From Variovorax brevis (GTDB lineage: Bacteria > Pseudomonadota > Gammaproteobacteria > Burkholderiales > Burkholderiaceae_C), in assembly GCF_030317105.1 (NCBI RefSeq), contig NZ_JASZYG010000013.1:62001-126000 (forward strand): DNA of 64,000 bases, read 5' to 3'. The translations under genes were made by a program, and so were the position numbers. The notes under the pieces are model-generated. The model did not search any database, had not been told where the DNA came from, and worked only from the letters and a program-made list of their open reading frames with translations. Position 1 is the first letter of the stretch, and each line of letters starts with the position of its first letter. Positions 8,428 through 17,783 of this stretch are shown here, one piece after another.

Positions 8428-8441
8428 TTGCGCCAGCGCAA
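8428..8441 (+). promoter_or_regulatory. FNR/Anr-like box TTGCGCCAGCGCAA
   Basis: This box sits between the PHA synthase remnant and the USP at 8518. On the plus strand GAACAT at 8464-8469 has the class II spacing, giving a start near 8476. The minus-strand alternative is weaker. The identical 14-mer recurs at 14187 and 15211. Confidence 0.6.
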
Positions 8442-8517
8442 GCCCCGGACGTGCGCCTTCAGTGAACATGGCAGTGCGCTCCATCGCGCCATCCCACTCA
8501 TGTATGCGAGGTGCTCC

Positions 8518-9021
8518 ATGTATCAGCGAATCCTGGTGCCCATCGACGGCAGTGAAACGGCCCTGAAGGGGCTGGACGAGGCTTTGAAAGTGGCGAAACT
8601 GACCGGCGCCAGCGTGCGGCTCATCCACATCGTCGACCAGTTGAGCTACGTGACGGGCTTCGAGACGTTCGTCACCTACGACAAGGACTTGCTTCCGGCG
8701 CTGGAGCGGGCGGGCGAGCAGATCTTGCAGGAGGGCCGCGTGCGGGCGGAAAGTACCGGGGTGAAAACCGAGACGCTGCTGTTCACGTCGCTGGCCGACC
8801 CCGTCTGCGACCTCGTCGTCAGCCAGGCCCGTTCGTGGAAGGCCGACCTGATCGTGATCGGCACGCATGGCCGGCGGGGCGTGAGCCGCGCGATGATGGG
8901 CAGCGATGCAGAGCAGATCGTGCGCATCTCGCCCGTTCCCGTTCTGCTGGTGAGAGCTGCGCAAGCGCAAGGCAACCCGGCCGCCGAAGCGGTGGCGCAA
9001 GCCGGCCATGCTGCGGACTGA
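8518..9021 (+). CDS. universal stress protein, UspA family
   Basis: The protein has 167 residues, starts MYQRILVPIDGSETALKGLDEA and ends with the USP loop GTHGRRGVSRAMMGSDAEQI followed by PVLLVRA and an Ala-rich tail of about 20 residues. An in-frame ATG 15 bp upstream (MYARCS) is possible, but the family start is MYQR. The stop codon overlaps the next gene by 14 bp, so it leads an operon with the membrane fusion protein and the FtsX-type permease. Confidence 0.9.
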   Translation: MYQRILVPIDGSETALKGLDEALKVAKLTGASVRLIHIVDQLSYVTGFETFVTYDKDLLPALERAGEQILQEGRVRAESTGVKTETLLFTSLADPVCDLVVSQARSWKADLIVIGTHGRRGVSRAMMGSDAEQIVRISPVPVLLVRAAQAQGNPAAEAVAQAGHAAD

Positions 9022-10393
9022 GCCGGATCACAGGCCTGATGCACCTTTTCCGGGCCTCTCGCCCGAAGGTCCAGCGCGACCGCCCTTGTCGGGCGCAGTG
9101 GCCAGCGGCGAGCCTGCGCTGCGCAAGACCCCGGCCGTCGCACCGGCGATGGGGCGGACAGGCCAGTTGCTCAGGCGCTACGGGTGGATGGGCGCGGGCG
9201 TGTTGGCCCTCATCGGCGCAGGTTTGGGGCTGGCGCCACGGTTGTTCCTCGGCCCTCGGGTCGATGTTTACACCGTCTCGCAGCACGACTTCGTGCAGTC
9301 GGTCGTTGCCAGCGGGCACGTGGAGGCACCGCACCGCGTCAGCATCGGCACGCAGATCGTCGGCACGGTGCTGCACATTCCGGTGGTCGAAGGCCAGGGC
9401 GTGGTGCGCGACCAGTTGCTCGTCGAACTCGAGAGTTCCGAACTGGCTGCTGTGGCTGCGCAGGCGGATGCCGCCGTGCTGCAAGCGCAGGCCCGCTTGC
9501 GCCAGTTGCGCGAGGTGCAGGCGCCCGTGGCGGAACTGGGGGTTCGGCAGGCGCAGATCAACCTGGACAACGCGCGCGCGCAACGGCAGCGCAACGCCGA
9601 TCTGGCCAAGCAGGGCTTCGTTGCCCAGTCCGCGCTGGACGATGCCACCAAGGCAGTCGACCTCGCGCAAGCCCAATGGCGCTCGGCCATGCGTCAACTC
9701 GACAGCACGCGGGCCGGGGGCAGCGTCGACGCGTTGGCCACCACTGCGCTCGAGCAGGCGCGCGCCGCGGCACTCGCAGCGCACGCCCGGCTGATGTATG
9801 GGCGCATCCTCGCACCCGTGGCCGGCACGCTGATCAGCCGCAACGTGGAGCCCGGCGACGTGGTGCAGCCGGGCAAGGTCCTGATGGCGCTTTCGCCCGC
9901 CGGGGACACGCAACTGGTGGTGCAGATCGATGAAAAGAATCTCCAGTTGCTGGCCACGGGCCAGAAAGCAAAGGCCTCTGCCGATGCCTATCCCGAACAG
10001 CGCTTTGCCGCGGAACTGGTCTACATCAACCCCGCCATCGACGTGCAGCGTGGCTCGGTCGAAGTCAAGCTCGACGTGCCGCAGCCGCCCGCGTAGCTGC
10101 GGCAAGACATGACGGTGTCGGTGGACATCCAGGTGGCCTCGCGTGCGCAGGCCGTGCTGGTGCCGACCGATGCCATCCACGACGCCGACCCCGCGCGGCC
10201 CTGGGTGCTCAAGGTTGCCGGCCATCGTGCCCGGCGCCAGAGCGTGCGCATCGGACTGCATGGTGGTGGCGTGAGCGAGGTGCTCGAAGGACTGCGTCCC
10301 GGCGATCTCGTCGTGCCCCAGCGCGCCACTTTCATCGCCGACGGATCACGGCTGCGCGCGGTCGTCGCAAGTGGCAGACGCGGCGAACCATGA
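9008..10393 (+). pseudogene. HlyD/MacA-type membrane fusion protein interrupted by an in-frame TAG
   Basis: The frame runs 9008-10096 and then, after a single TAG at 10094-10096, continues without a shift as LRQDMTVSVDIQVASRAQ to 10393. The family has a tyrosine or another sense codon at the TAG position, so one substitution explains the stop. The protein has an N-terminal membrane helix (about residues 60-80), a barrel-sandwich start SVVASGHVEAPHRV, a coiled hairpin of about 130 residues, and the C-terminal MTVSVDI and DLVV strands beyond the stop. It would be the periplasmic adaptor of a tripartite ABC exporter. It overlaps the USP upstream and the permease downstream. Confidence 0.85.
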
Positions 10394-11139
10394 ACCCGTG
10401 GCTGCCCTTCGAATGGATCGTGGCATGGCGATTCCTGCGCGAAGGGCGCATGCAGACGCTCTTCATCGTCGCGGGCATCACCGTCGGCGTGGCGGTGATC
10501 ATCTTCATGTCGGCGCTGCTGACGGGGCTGCAGGCGAACATCATCCACCGCGTGCTCACGGCACAGTCGCACATCCAGCTGTTGCCGCCCAAAGAGGTGG
10601 CACGGGTGCTCGGACCGGCCGACAGGCCGGTGGCCGGCGTGCGCCAGCTTGCGCGCGTGCAGGCACCGCTGCAGCGGCTGAAATCCATCGATCAATGGCA
10701 AAGCCTGATGGCGCAGCTGCGCGCCATGCCCGAAGTGGCGCTGGTATCGCCCGTGGCGGGCGGCTCCGCACTGGCGGTGCGCGGCGACGCGAGCCGCGCC
10801 ATCTCCATCGTGGGCGTTGTGCCCGACCTGTACTTCCAGGTGGTGGATGTGCCGTCGAAAGTGGTGGCCGGCACCACGCGGCTGACCAACGCCGACATGC
10901 TCATCGGCATTGACCTGGCGAGCGACCTGGGCGTGGGCGTCGGCGACAAGCTCCAAGTGACCGCGGCCAGCGGCGGCGACAACACGCTCACCGTGACCGG
11001 GCTTTTCGACCTGGGGAACAAGGGTGCGAACCAGCGCACGGCCTATGTGGCGCTGCGCACCGCGCAGGCACTGCTGGGCCTGATCGGCGGCGTGTCGAGC
11101 ATCGACGTGAACGTCAGGGACATCTATGCCGCGGAAGCC
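10390..11139 (+). pseudogene. FtsX/MacB-type ABC exporter permease, 5' part only
   Basis: The gene begins MNPWLPFEWIVAWRFLREGR, overlapping the adaptor gene by 4 bp (ATGA). The first transmembrane helix (TLFIVAGITVGVAVIIFMSALL) and the MacB-like periplasmic core follow, up to VNVRDIYAAEA. From about 11139 the frame reads antisense ATPase sequence and ends at 11565, so the three C-terminal helices are missing. No ATP-binding subunit follows. The break coincides with the break in the P-type ATPase on the other strand, as expected for an inversion joint. Confidence 0.8.
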
Positions 11140-12924
11140 GTCGTTGATGCCGTCGCCCAGGTAGCCGACCACATGCCCGCGCACCTTGAAGGCCAGCACG
11201 ATGCGATTCTTCTGCGCCGGGTTGACGCGGCAAAACAGCGTGGTGCGGCTCACCCGCGCGCGCAGTGCCGCTTCGTCCGTACGGGCGATCTCCTTGCCCG
11301 TGAGAACGCCCTGGACTGGAATCTTGAGCAGCGCGCAGAGGTGGAGGGTGACGAGTTCGCTGTCGCCGCTCACGATCTTCACGGCCACGCCACTGCGCGC
11401 GAGCGCATGCAGCGCCTGGGCCGCGCCGGCCTTGGGCGGATCGATGAAGGTGGCGAAGCCCGCGAACACCAGATCGCATTCGTCCCTGACGTCGGCATGC
11501 GTGTGATCGCGGCCCACCGCGCGCGAGGCGACGGCCAACACGCGCAATCCCTCGCGTTCCAGTGACTGGCAGCGCTCATGGAGTTGGGCGCGCGCGGCAT
11601 CGTCCAGCGGCTCACTCGCCTGGCCGTTGTCTCGCTCCTGGCGGCTGCATTGGGCCAACACGTCGTCCGGTGCGCCCTTGACGATCAGCCAGCGTTCCTC
11701 GCCGCGATCGAGCAGCACCGAGACGCGCCTGCGCTCGAAGTCGAATGGCACTTCGTCGATCTTGCTCCAGCCTTCCACGCTGGGGCCGTGCGCCAGGATG
11801 GCATCGTCCAGCGGGCTCTTGAGGCCGCTTTCAAACGCGCTGTTGAGGTGGGCGAGCATCAGGGTGCGCGGGCTGTCGAGCCCCTGTGCGTCCGAACAGC
11901 CCGCCAGGCTGATGCTTGCCTCGGTGAGCGTGCCGGTCTTGTCGGTGCACAGGATGTCCATCGAGCCCAGGTTCTGGATGGCGGCCAGGCGCTTGACGAT
12001 GACGCGCCGCGCCGCCATGCGCATCGCCCCGCGCGACAAGGTGACCGACACCACCATCGGCAGCAGTTCCGGCGTGAGTCCCACCGCCAGGGCCACGGCA
12101 AAAAGAAAGGAATCCAGCAAGGGCCGGTGCAGCCACACGTTGACCAGCAGCACGAACAGCACGAGCAGGATCGTCAGGCGCATGATCATCAGTCCGAAGC
12201 GATGCGTGCCCGCTTCGAAGGCCGTGGGCGGCGGGCGCCAGCAGGCTGTGCGCGCCTTCGCCGAGCGCCGTCGCGCGGCCTGTGGCCATCACCACGACAC
12301 GCGCGCTCCCGCTGACCACCGTGCTGCCGGCAAAGACGGCATTGACCGCCTGCTGCAGTTCGCTCGCGTCCGCTTCCACGGTGCACGCATGCTTTTCGAC
12401 CGGATAGGACTCACCGGTCAGGAGCCCCTGGTTGACGAAGAAGTCGCGGGCCTCGAGCACACGGCCATCTGCCGGCACGCGATCGCCGGCGGACAGCAGC
12501 ACCAGATCGCCCGGCACGAGCTTGTCCACGGGCACCGCCTGCGCCTTCGCGTCGCGCACCACGCTCGCACGCAGCGCCACCGAGCCACGCAGCTTTTGCG
12601 CGGCGTTGCCCGCGCGGTGCTCCTGCACGAAGTCGAGCGTGACGCTGAGCAGCACCATCGCCAGGATGATGAGGAAGTTGGCGATGTCGCCCGTGAGGGC
12701 CGAGATCGCGCTGGCCACGAGCAGGATGAGCACCAGCGGGTTGCCCAGGCGCTCGATGAACTGGAGTAACAGCGGGCGGCTCGCGCGCTCCTCGAAGCTG
12801 TTGGCGCCGTGTTCTGCCAGCGCTTGACGAGCCTCTTGCTGCGTCAATCCGGCGGTGCCGGGTCGGCGCGCCACCAGGCTGCGGCGGCCGGTGGGTGCGC
12901 ACTGACCTCCAGAGGGACTCGCAT
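11140..12924 (-). pseudogene. P-type cation ATPase (MgtA-like), N-terminal part, frameshifted and truncated
   Basis: The likely start is the ATG at 12924, whose A overlaps the TGA of the upstream USP. A frameshift near 12885 leads into GLTQQEARQALAEHGANSFEE, the first helices, the actuator loop with LLTGESYPVEKH, and RATALGEGAHSLLAP. A second frameshift at about 12238 leads into IMRLTILLVLF, the phosphorylation site DKTGTLTEAS and the nucleotide-binding region. It ends abruptly at YLGDGIND (11140), after which only antisense permease sequence follows. PPKAGAAQALHALARSGV resembles Mg2+ (MgtA-type) ATPases. The missing C-terminal half matches 2-745. Confidence 0.85.
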
Positions 12925-13445
12925 CACTCCATGGACAGGGCGGCCGATGGAAGCGTCACATGTTCAGCCACTTGTGGCGCGTCGTCCGTGGCTGCCTGTT
13001 CCTTTGCGCGCACGAGCAGCACGGGCACGGGCGCACTGCGAAGGATGCTTTCCGCGCCGCTTCCCAGCATGAGCCGCCGCACGCCACGCCGCCCATGCGT
13101 GCCCAGCACGATGAGATCGGCCGGCCATTCGCGCGCCTGCCGCGTCACAAAGTCGACCATCCTGCCGTTGAAGCTGTCATAGAGCACCGAGTCGGATTCG
13201 ACTCCCGCCTTGCGGGCGCTGGACTTGGCGCTTTCCAGCAGCTCTTCGCCGTTTTCACGCAAGGCGGCGAGCAAGTCGTTCGTGAAGCCTGCGTAACTGT
13301 CGACGGCGAGGGCGAAGGACAGTTCGTCGATCACATGCAGGAAGCGCAGTTTGCCCCCTGTCAACCGGGCCAGGCGAATGGCCTCGTCCACGCCCCTTGT
13401 GGACGTTTCGCTTCCGTCGAGCGGAACAAGAATTCGCTGGTACAT
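12924..13445 (-). CDS. universal stress protein, UspA family
   Basis: The protein has 173 residues, starts MYQRILVPLDGSETSTRGVDEA and carries the nucleotide loop GTHGRRGVRRLMLGSGAES and PVLLVRAKEQ, followed by an acidic tail. It is a close paralogue of the USP at 13543-14073 (shared FA-A-DAYAG-type core), so the two arose by tandem duplication. Its stop overlaps the ATPase start by one base, implying translational coupling. The box at 13506 is its promoter element. Confidence 0.9.
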   Translation of the reverse strand: MYQRILVPLDGSETSTRGVDEAIRLARLTGGKLRFLHVIDELSFALAVDSYAGFTNDLLAALRENGEELLESAKSSARKAGVESDSVLYDSFNGRMVDFVTRQAREWPADLIVLGTHGRRGVRRLMLGSGAESILRSAPVPVLLVRAKEQAATDDAPQVAEHVTLPSAALSME

Positions 13446-13505
13446 GGACGGACTCCTTGTGGCGTTGTGTGGCACCCAGTATCAAAGGCGCCAGCCCGCG
13501 TGGCC

Positions 13506-13519
13506 TTGATGTGGCGCAA
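13506..13519 (-). promoter_or_regulatory. FNR/Anr-like box TTGATGTGGCGCAA
   Basis: The box is centred at 13512.5. GATACT on the minus strand (13483-13478) is 29.5 bp away, predicting a start near 13471 and a leader of about 25 nt to the USP at 13445. Confidence 0.7.
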
Positions 13520-13542
13520 GCGCGCGATCAGCGCTGCCCGGC

Positions 13543-14073
13543 TCAGGCAATGGCGATGGCTGCCGCGCCAGTGGGGCGTTCGAACTTGCTCTGCGGGAAC
13601 GCTTCGGTTTCAGGGCGCTTTTCAGCGTCTTGCGCGCGAACCAGAAGCACTGGAACCGGAGCCATCCGCAGAACCTGTTCAGCACTGCTGCCCATGAACA
13701 CCCGCCCGACGCCGCGCCTGCCGTGCGTTCCGATCACGATCAGGTCTGCATTCCAGGACGCTGCCTCCTTGATCACCATGTCCGCCACAGAACCGCCGAA
13801 GCCGTCGAACAACACGGTTTCCGCCTCCAGGCCTGCGGCAGCGACCTTGTTGTCCGCCGCTTCAAGAAGGGCGGCCCCGTTCCTGCGAAGGTCCTCCAGG
13901 CAACCGCCGGAGACTCCCGCGTACGCGTCCATGGCGTACGCAAATGACAGGCCGTCGATGCAATGCATCACGCGAACATGACCATGTGTGAGCGTGGCCA
14001 TGCGAATGGCCTCGTCAAGCCCATGGTTCGATGTTGCGCTGCCGTCGACCGGGACAAGTATTCGCTGGTACAT
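13543..14073 (-). CDS. universal stress protein, UspA family
   Basis: The protein has 176 residues, starts MYQRILVPVDGSATSNHGLDEA and has the ATP loop GTHGRRGVGRVFMGSSAEQV, then PVLLVRAQDAEKRP and a variable tail. It is a tandem paralogue of the preceding USP but transcribed from its own promoter (box at 14136), since the intervening 97 bp contain the box for the downstream copy. An upstream ATG at 14097 (MPTERSVP) is in frame but lacks family similarity. Confidence 0.9.
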   Translation of the reverse strand: MYQRILVPVDGSATSNHGLDEAIRMATLTHGHVRVMHCIDGLSFAYAMDAYAGVSGGCLEDLRRNGAALLEAADNKVAAAGLEAETVLFDGFGGSVADMVIKEAASWNADLIVIGTHGRRGVGRVFMGSSAEQVLRMAPVPVLLVRAQDAEKRPETEAFPQSKFERPTGAAAIAIA

Positions 14074-14135
14074 GGGGACACTTCTTTCAGTAGGCATGAG
14101 GTGGCGCCAGTATCTGGACTTCACCGTGCCGGGCG

Positions 14136-14149
14136 TTGATCTTCATCAA
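14136..14149 (-). promoter_or_regulatory. FNR/Anr box TTGATCTTCATCAA, consensus sequence
   Basis: This is an exact match to the TTGAT-N4-ATCAA consensus of FNR/Anr. GATACT on the minus strand at 14114-14109 lies within 1 bp of class II spacing, with a start near 14101 for the USP at 14073. Confidence 0.8.
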
Positions 14150-14186
14150 GGCGCGCTGCATGGGGCGACCGGGTCTCGCACGAATG

Positions 14187-14200
14187 TTGCGCCAGCGCAA
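14187..14200 (+). promoter_or_regulatory. FNR/Anr-like box TTGCGCCAGCGCAA
   Basis: The box is centred at 14193.5 and reads toward the two-domain USP at 14274. GACGAT at 14222-14227 is a possible -10, one base off the exact spacing. Together with the box at 14136 it forms a divergent promoter pair. Confidence 0.6.
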
Positions 14201-14273
14201 GCCCGGGGTTGGTGGCGGCGCGACGATCGCATCGTGTTTGGATCGGTGCAATGTTCAGAAGGAGGTGGTGCCC

Positions 14274-15116
14274 ATGCATTGCAAGACCATTCTTGTTCAC
14301 CTCGATCATCTCGATCACTGCGAAGCGCGCATCGCACTCGCTGCGCAACTGTCCAGAGCATTCGCCAGCCACCTGATCGGCCTCGTCCCCACCGGTCTTT
14401 ACGACGGCGTTGTTCCTCCGGGCGTGGCCCTGCAAGGTACCACCGAGTTCATCGCGCAAACAGAGGACTTCCTGCGTCGGCGCGCACAGGCGGTCGATGA
14501 AACGTTCAGGGCGATGGCATCGGATTTGTCAGTGGCATCCTGGGAAACCAGGCAGGTGGGCGGTGCGGTCGCCGACGCAATCATTGCGCACGGTCAAGCG
14601 AGCGATCTGATCGTTCTGGAGCAGGACGATCCGGCCGAAAGCAAGGAGATGCTCGCGCCGAAGCTGGTCGCACGCGTGCTGATCGAAGCGGGACGCCCCG
14701 TGCTCGTCGTGCCGCGCGCGGGTCGGTTCGTCGAAGTGGGAACCCGCGTGCTGGTGGGCTGGGACGGCTCCCGCGAATCGGCGGTTGCGCTGCGCGATGC
14801 CATTGCGTTCATGCGCAAGGCCAATGGCGTGACGCTGCTGACCGTTCGCAAACCCGGCGAAGCGCGCGAGCAATATCAGCTGCCCGCCTCGAAGTTGATT
14901 CGCTGGCTTCTGCGCCATGGCATCGAGGCAACGGCTTGCGAGGAGGAGCGCAGGGACCGCGTCGCAGACGTCCTCCTGGAGCGCGCAACCGGGATCGATG
15001 CGAATCTGATCGTGATGGGCGGATACGGCCACTCCTATCTGCGCGAACGCATCCTCGGCGGTGTCACGCGCCAGGTCCTCGCGCAGATGACCGTCCCCGT
15101 GTTGCTGGCGCATTGA
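14274..15116 (+). CDS. tandem-domain universal stress protein
   Basis: The protein has 280 residues built from two USP folds. Domain 1 (1-145) starts MHCKTILVHLDHLDHCEAR and has lost the nucleotide loop. Domain 2 (about 155-280) keeps GGYGHSYLRERILGGVTRQ and ends PVLLAH. This layout is typical of UspA-like proteins tied to anaerobic or low-oxygen responses. A strong AAGGAGGTG ribosome site lies 7 bp before the ATG. The paralogue at 28487-29335 has the same architecture and ends in the same MTVPVLxAH motif. Confidence 0.9.
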   Translation: MHCKTILVHLDHLDHCEARIALAAQLSRAFASHLIGLVPTGLYDGVVPPGVALQGTTEFIAQTEDFLRRRAQAVDETFRAMASDLSVASWETRQVGGAVADAIIAHGQASDLIVLEQDDPAESKEMLAPKLVARVLIEAGRPVLVVPRAGRFVEVGTRVLVGWDGSRESAVALRDAIAFMRKANGVTLLTVRKPGEAREQYQLPASKLIRWLLRHGIEATACEEERRDRVADVLLERATGIDANLIVMGGYGHSYLRERILGGVTRQVLAQMTVPVLLAH

Positions 15117-15210
15117 CAAGCGCGCGTCGTGGGCAACGTGCCGCCTCGTCGGCGACGCACGGGCGGCAGGACATTTCCAGCCACGGACCCATGCACGCAA
15201 CGGCCTTGAT

Positions 15211-15224
15211 TTGCGCCAGCGCAA
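15211..15224 (+). promoter_or_regulatory. FNR/Anr-like box TTGCGCCAGCGCAA
   Basis: The box is centred at 15217.5. GATGAT at 15247-15252 has exact class II spacing, which places the transcription start at about 15259, the ATG of the second HtrA gene. A leaderless transcript is predicted. Confidence 0.65.
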
Positions 15225-15258
15225 GGTCTTCAGTGGCCATGCGTGTGATGATGGCCGC

Positions 15259-16675
15259 ATGGCCAAGCACCTGAGCCCACGTTCAATTGCAGGGGTCATT
15301 GCCACCGCGGCGCTGGGCGCGTGGCCTGCCTTGGTCCTCCCCGCAGCGCCGGGGCCTTCCTGCGCGGATCGAGGGGTCTGGACCAGCCCTTACCCTGATT
15401 TCGTGGCTGCGGTCGCGCGCGAGGCCCCCACGGTGGTCAGTCTCGTCGTCACGCGCGACGACGCATGGGACGTCGCCGGCGACGTCGGGCAGGCACCACT
15501 TGTGGGTGGCGCGCATCTGCGGGACGCTCAATGGGCGCCCAGCCCAGGCCGCAGCATGGCGTCCGGATTCATCGTTCGCCAGGACGGCGAGATCCTGACC
15601 AATGCCCATGCCGTTGCGGGTGCCCGTGATGTTTGGGTGCGGCTTGAAGATGAGCGCCGTTTCAAGGCCGAAGTCATCGGCCTGGACAAGCGCACCGACA
15701 TCGCCTTGCTGAAGATCGCGGCGACGGGCTTGCCGGTCGCTGCCATTGCCGAGAGCGCCTTGCTGTGTGCTGGTGAATGGGTGGCCGCGCTGGGCTCGCC
15801 GCTCGGACTCGAGCAGAGCGTCTCCGCGGGTGTGGTCAGTGCAAGCCTGCGCTACATCGCCGGTGAAAGCGGAACGCCGCTCATCCAGACGGATGTGGCG
15901 TTGAGTCCGGGCAGCTCGGGCGGCCCGCTGTTCAACCGGCGCGGGGAAGTCGTCGGCATGAACTCGATGCTTCACTCGACCGCGGGCAACTACGCGGGCG
16001 TGTCCTTGAGCTTGCCGATCGACCTGGTCCTGCGCATCGCCGCAGAATTGCGCGCCAACGGCCATGTGTCCCGCTCGATGATCGGTGCGCACTCCCAAGC
16101 GTTGAGCCCCGAACTGGCCCAGGCCTTTGGAACGGACAGGCGTGGTGCGCTGGTGGGCTCCGTGGATCCGCGCGGTCCGGCCGCGCTCGCCGGCGTGCGT
16201 ACCGGGGATGTGCTGACGGCCGTCAACGGCGTCTATGTCAAGTCCTATGCCGAGCTCCAGGAACGCATCGCGTCCACGCGGCCGGGCACCGCACTGGTGC
16301 TGGGGGGTGTGGAGGCGTCGCGCTGAAATGCAGGTAAAAGTGACCACCGTGGAAGTGCCACCTGACGTGTCGCAACGTCCTGCAGACGCGGCAGCTGACC
16401 CGCAGGATTTCCGGCTGGGGCTGGCGGTCGTCGAACGGTCGGCGGCACAAGGCACAGGAATGTTGCCAGCGGGCATCTATGTGCGGGCAGTGAGCGGAGC
16501 GGCGCGGCGAGCCGGAATTCGCGCCGGTGATCGCATCCTCGCCATCGACGATATGGCCGTCTCGAACCCTGACGAGCTGGAGGCCGCCTTGAAGACGGTC
16601 AGGGATGACGAACAGGTCGCTGTGCTGGTCGTGCGCGGGCAGATCACGAGCTATGTGGCTATCCAGCGGTACTGA
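15259..16675 (+). pseudogene. second HtrA/DegP-type protease, frameshifted before its last PDZ domain
   Basis: The first frame (15259-16326, 355 residues) starts MAKHLSPRSIAGV with a signal peptide and carries the full triad His117 (TNAHAVAG), Asp147 (KRTDIALLK) and Ser220 (PGSSGGPLF), plus the first PDZ domain. At 16302-16307 a run of six G replaces the five needed to continue as LGVWRRRAEMQVKV. The second PDZ domain therefore lies in another frame, ending at 16675 (AGIRAGDRILAIDDMAV). The truncated product could still be an active one-PDZ protease. The lesion is a homopolymer change, so slippage or a sequencing error are equally possible. Confidence 0.85.
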
Positions 16676-16706
16676 CAGCACGATCCGCAGGCGGGCGATT
16701 CCAAGG

Positions 16707-16892
16707 ATGAATGAGCTGCTGTCCGGTTTCCAACTGCTGTTGTTGCTCAGCGTGGCGAACACCGCGCCCATCGCCAAGAAGCGATGGATGGGCCGCCGCT
16801 GGGGTTTCCCACTCGATGCAGGCCTGCACCTTTGCGACGGGCGGCTGCGCAGCACTTGGGCGTATCGCGCCCGTCAGTGCGTGACGCGCTGA
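16707..16892 (+). pseudogene. CDP-archaeol synthase-like (CarS family) membrane protein, 5' fragment
   Basis: An ATG at 16707 opens MNELLSGFQLLLLLSVANT, a hydrophobic N-terminus followed by APIAKKRWMGRRWGFPLD and DGRL, which matches the start of bacterial CarS-like proteins (family pattern WPLDGG...DGRP). Similarity stops at about 16850, where the sequence passes into a GntR regulator in another frame. The remaining residues to the stop at 16892 are junk. The protein normally has about 170 residues and four to five helices. Confidence 0.6.
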
Positions 16893-17431
16893 TCGCGCTC
16901 GAGATCGACGGCAGCGTCGAAGTGCGCATGGGTGCCGGCGTGTATGTCTGCGCGGCGACGGCGCGCACCCCGCAAGCGACCGCATCGTTGGGCGAGAGTC
17001 CGATCGAGTTGATGCAGGCGCGTTCGGCGTTTGAAGGTTCCGTCGTGGCGCTGGCGTGCGGCATGTCAACGCCCGAAGGAATTGCGACGGTATCGAATGC
17101 GTTGGGGGAGATGCGGGCGGCGATCGAAGGAAATCGACCGCCTTTGAAGGAGAACCGCGCGTTTCACCTGGCCATTGCCGCAATGACGGGCAACTCCGTC
17201 ATGGAGCGTCTGGTCAGGGAGTTGTTCGACGAACGCCACAGAAGCCCGCTCTCGTCCCAGCTCAGGGTGCGCTCGGAAAGCACCGAAACGTGGATGGAGG
17301 CGCTGCGCGAGCATGAGGCGATCCTGCGAGCGATTGAAAGCCGGGATGTGATTGCCGCGCAGACGGCCATGCGTTCGCACCTTCAGGCTTCCCAGGATCG
17401 TTGGGTGGCATCGCGTCGGGAATGGACTTGA
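16784..17431 (+). pseudogene. GntR-family (FCD) regulator, 5'-truncated
   Basis: Similarity to FadR-type regulators starts at about 16850 with AAAQHLGVSRPSVRDALIAL, the recognition part of the winged helix, and runs through the FCD ligand domain (QARSAFEGSVVALAC, ENRAFHLAIAAMTGN, EHEAILRAIESRD) to the end. The first helix and its leading LPSERELA-type segment are lost. The ATG at 16784 borrows unrelated codons from the CarS fragment. A product of 215 residues could be made but would probably bind DNA poorly. Confidence 0.65.
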
Positions 17432-17640
17432 CGCGCCAGCTCGACGCTCTACGCAATCGTGATGCGGCTATCGTGATGCCGATCACTACGCCTGCAAACT
17501 TGGCGCGTTGACCCAGCGTTCCCAGTACGCGATCTGCCGCTTATTCCTTATGGAAGGCGGAGAGGCGGACTTCCGGCGTCGAGGCCCGTGGCGCGACGAC
17601 TCGTACAGCCGCGCCAGGGCCTTCGTAGCTTCGCGACCGC

Positions 17641-17700
17641 TCAGGCGGCCATGGCGTCGGCCTTCTCGTCGGTGGTTTCGCGTGCCTTGTGCTCTGTCAT
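17641..17700 (-). other. possible 19-codon reading frame, unassigned
   Basis: An ATG at 17700 with AGGAGA 7 bp upstream opens MTEHKARETTDEKADAMAA, then a stop. It may be the start of a gene cut short. The 350 bp from 17432 to 17783 otherwise hold nothing I recognise. Confidence 0.2.
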
Positions 17701-17783
17701 GGATTCTCCTGGGTCATGGCCCCAGCTTGGCGCAACCGTCGAGATATTCCTGTTAGACGTTGGCAGTGATGCTCGAAGCAAGC

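Noticed and set aside
10021..11139. Continuation of the minus-strand ATPase frame beyond GDGIND
   Set aside because: After 11140 it reads antisense of the permease and adaptor genes, not ATPase sequence.
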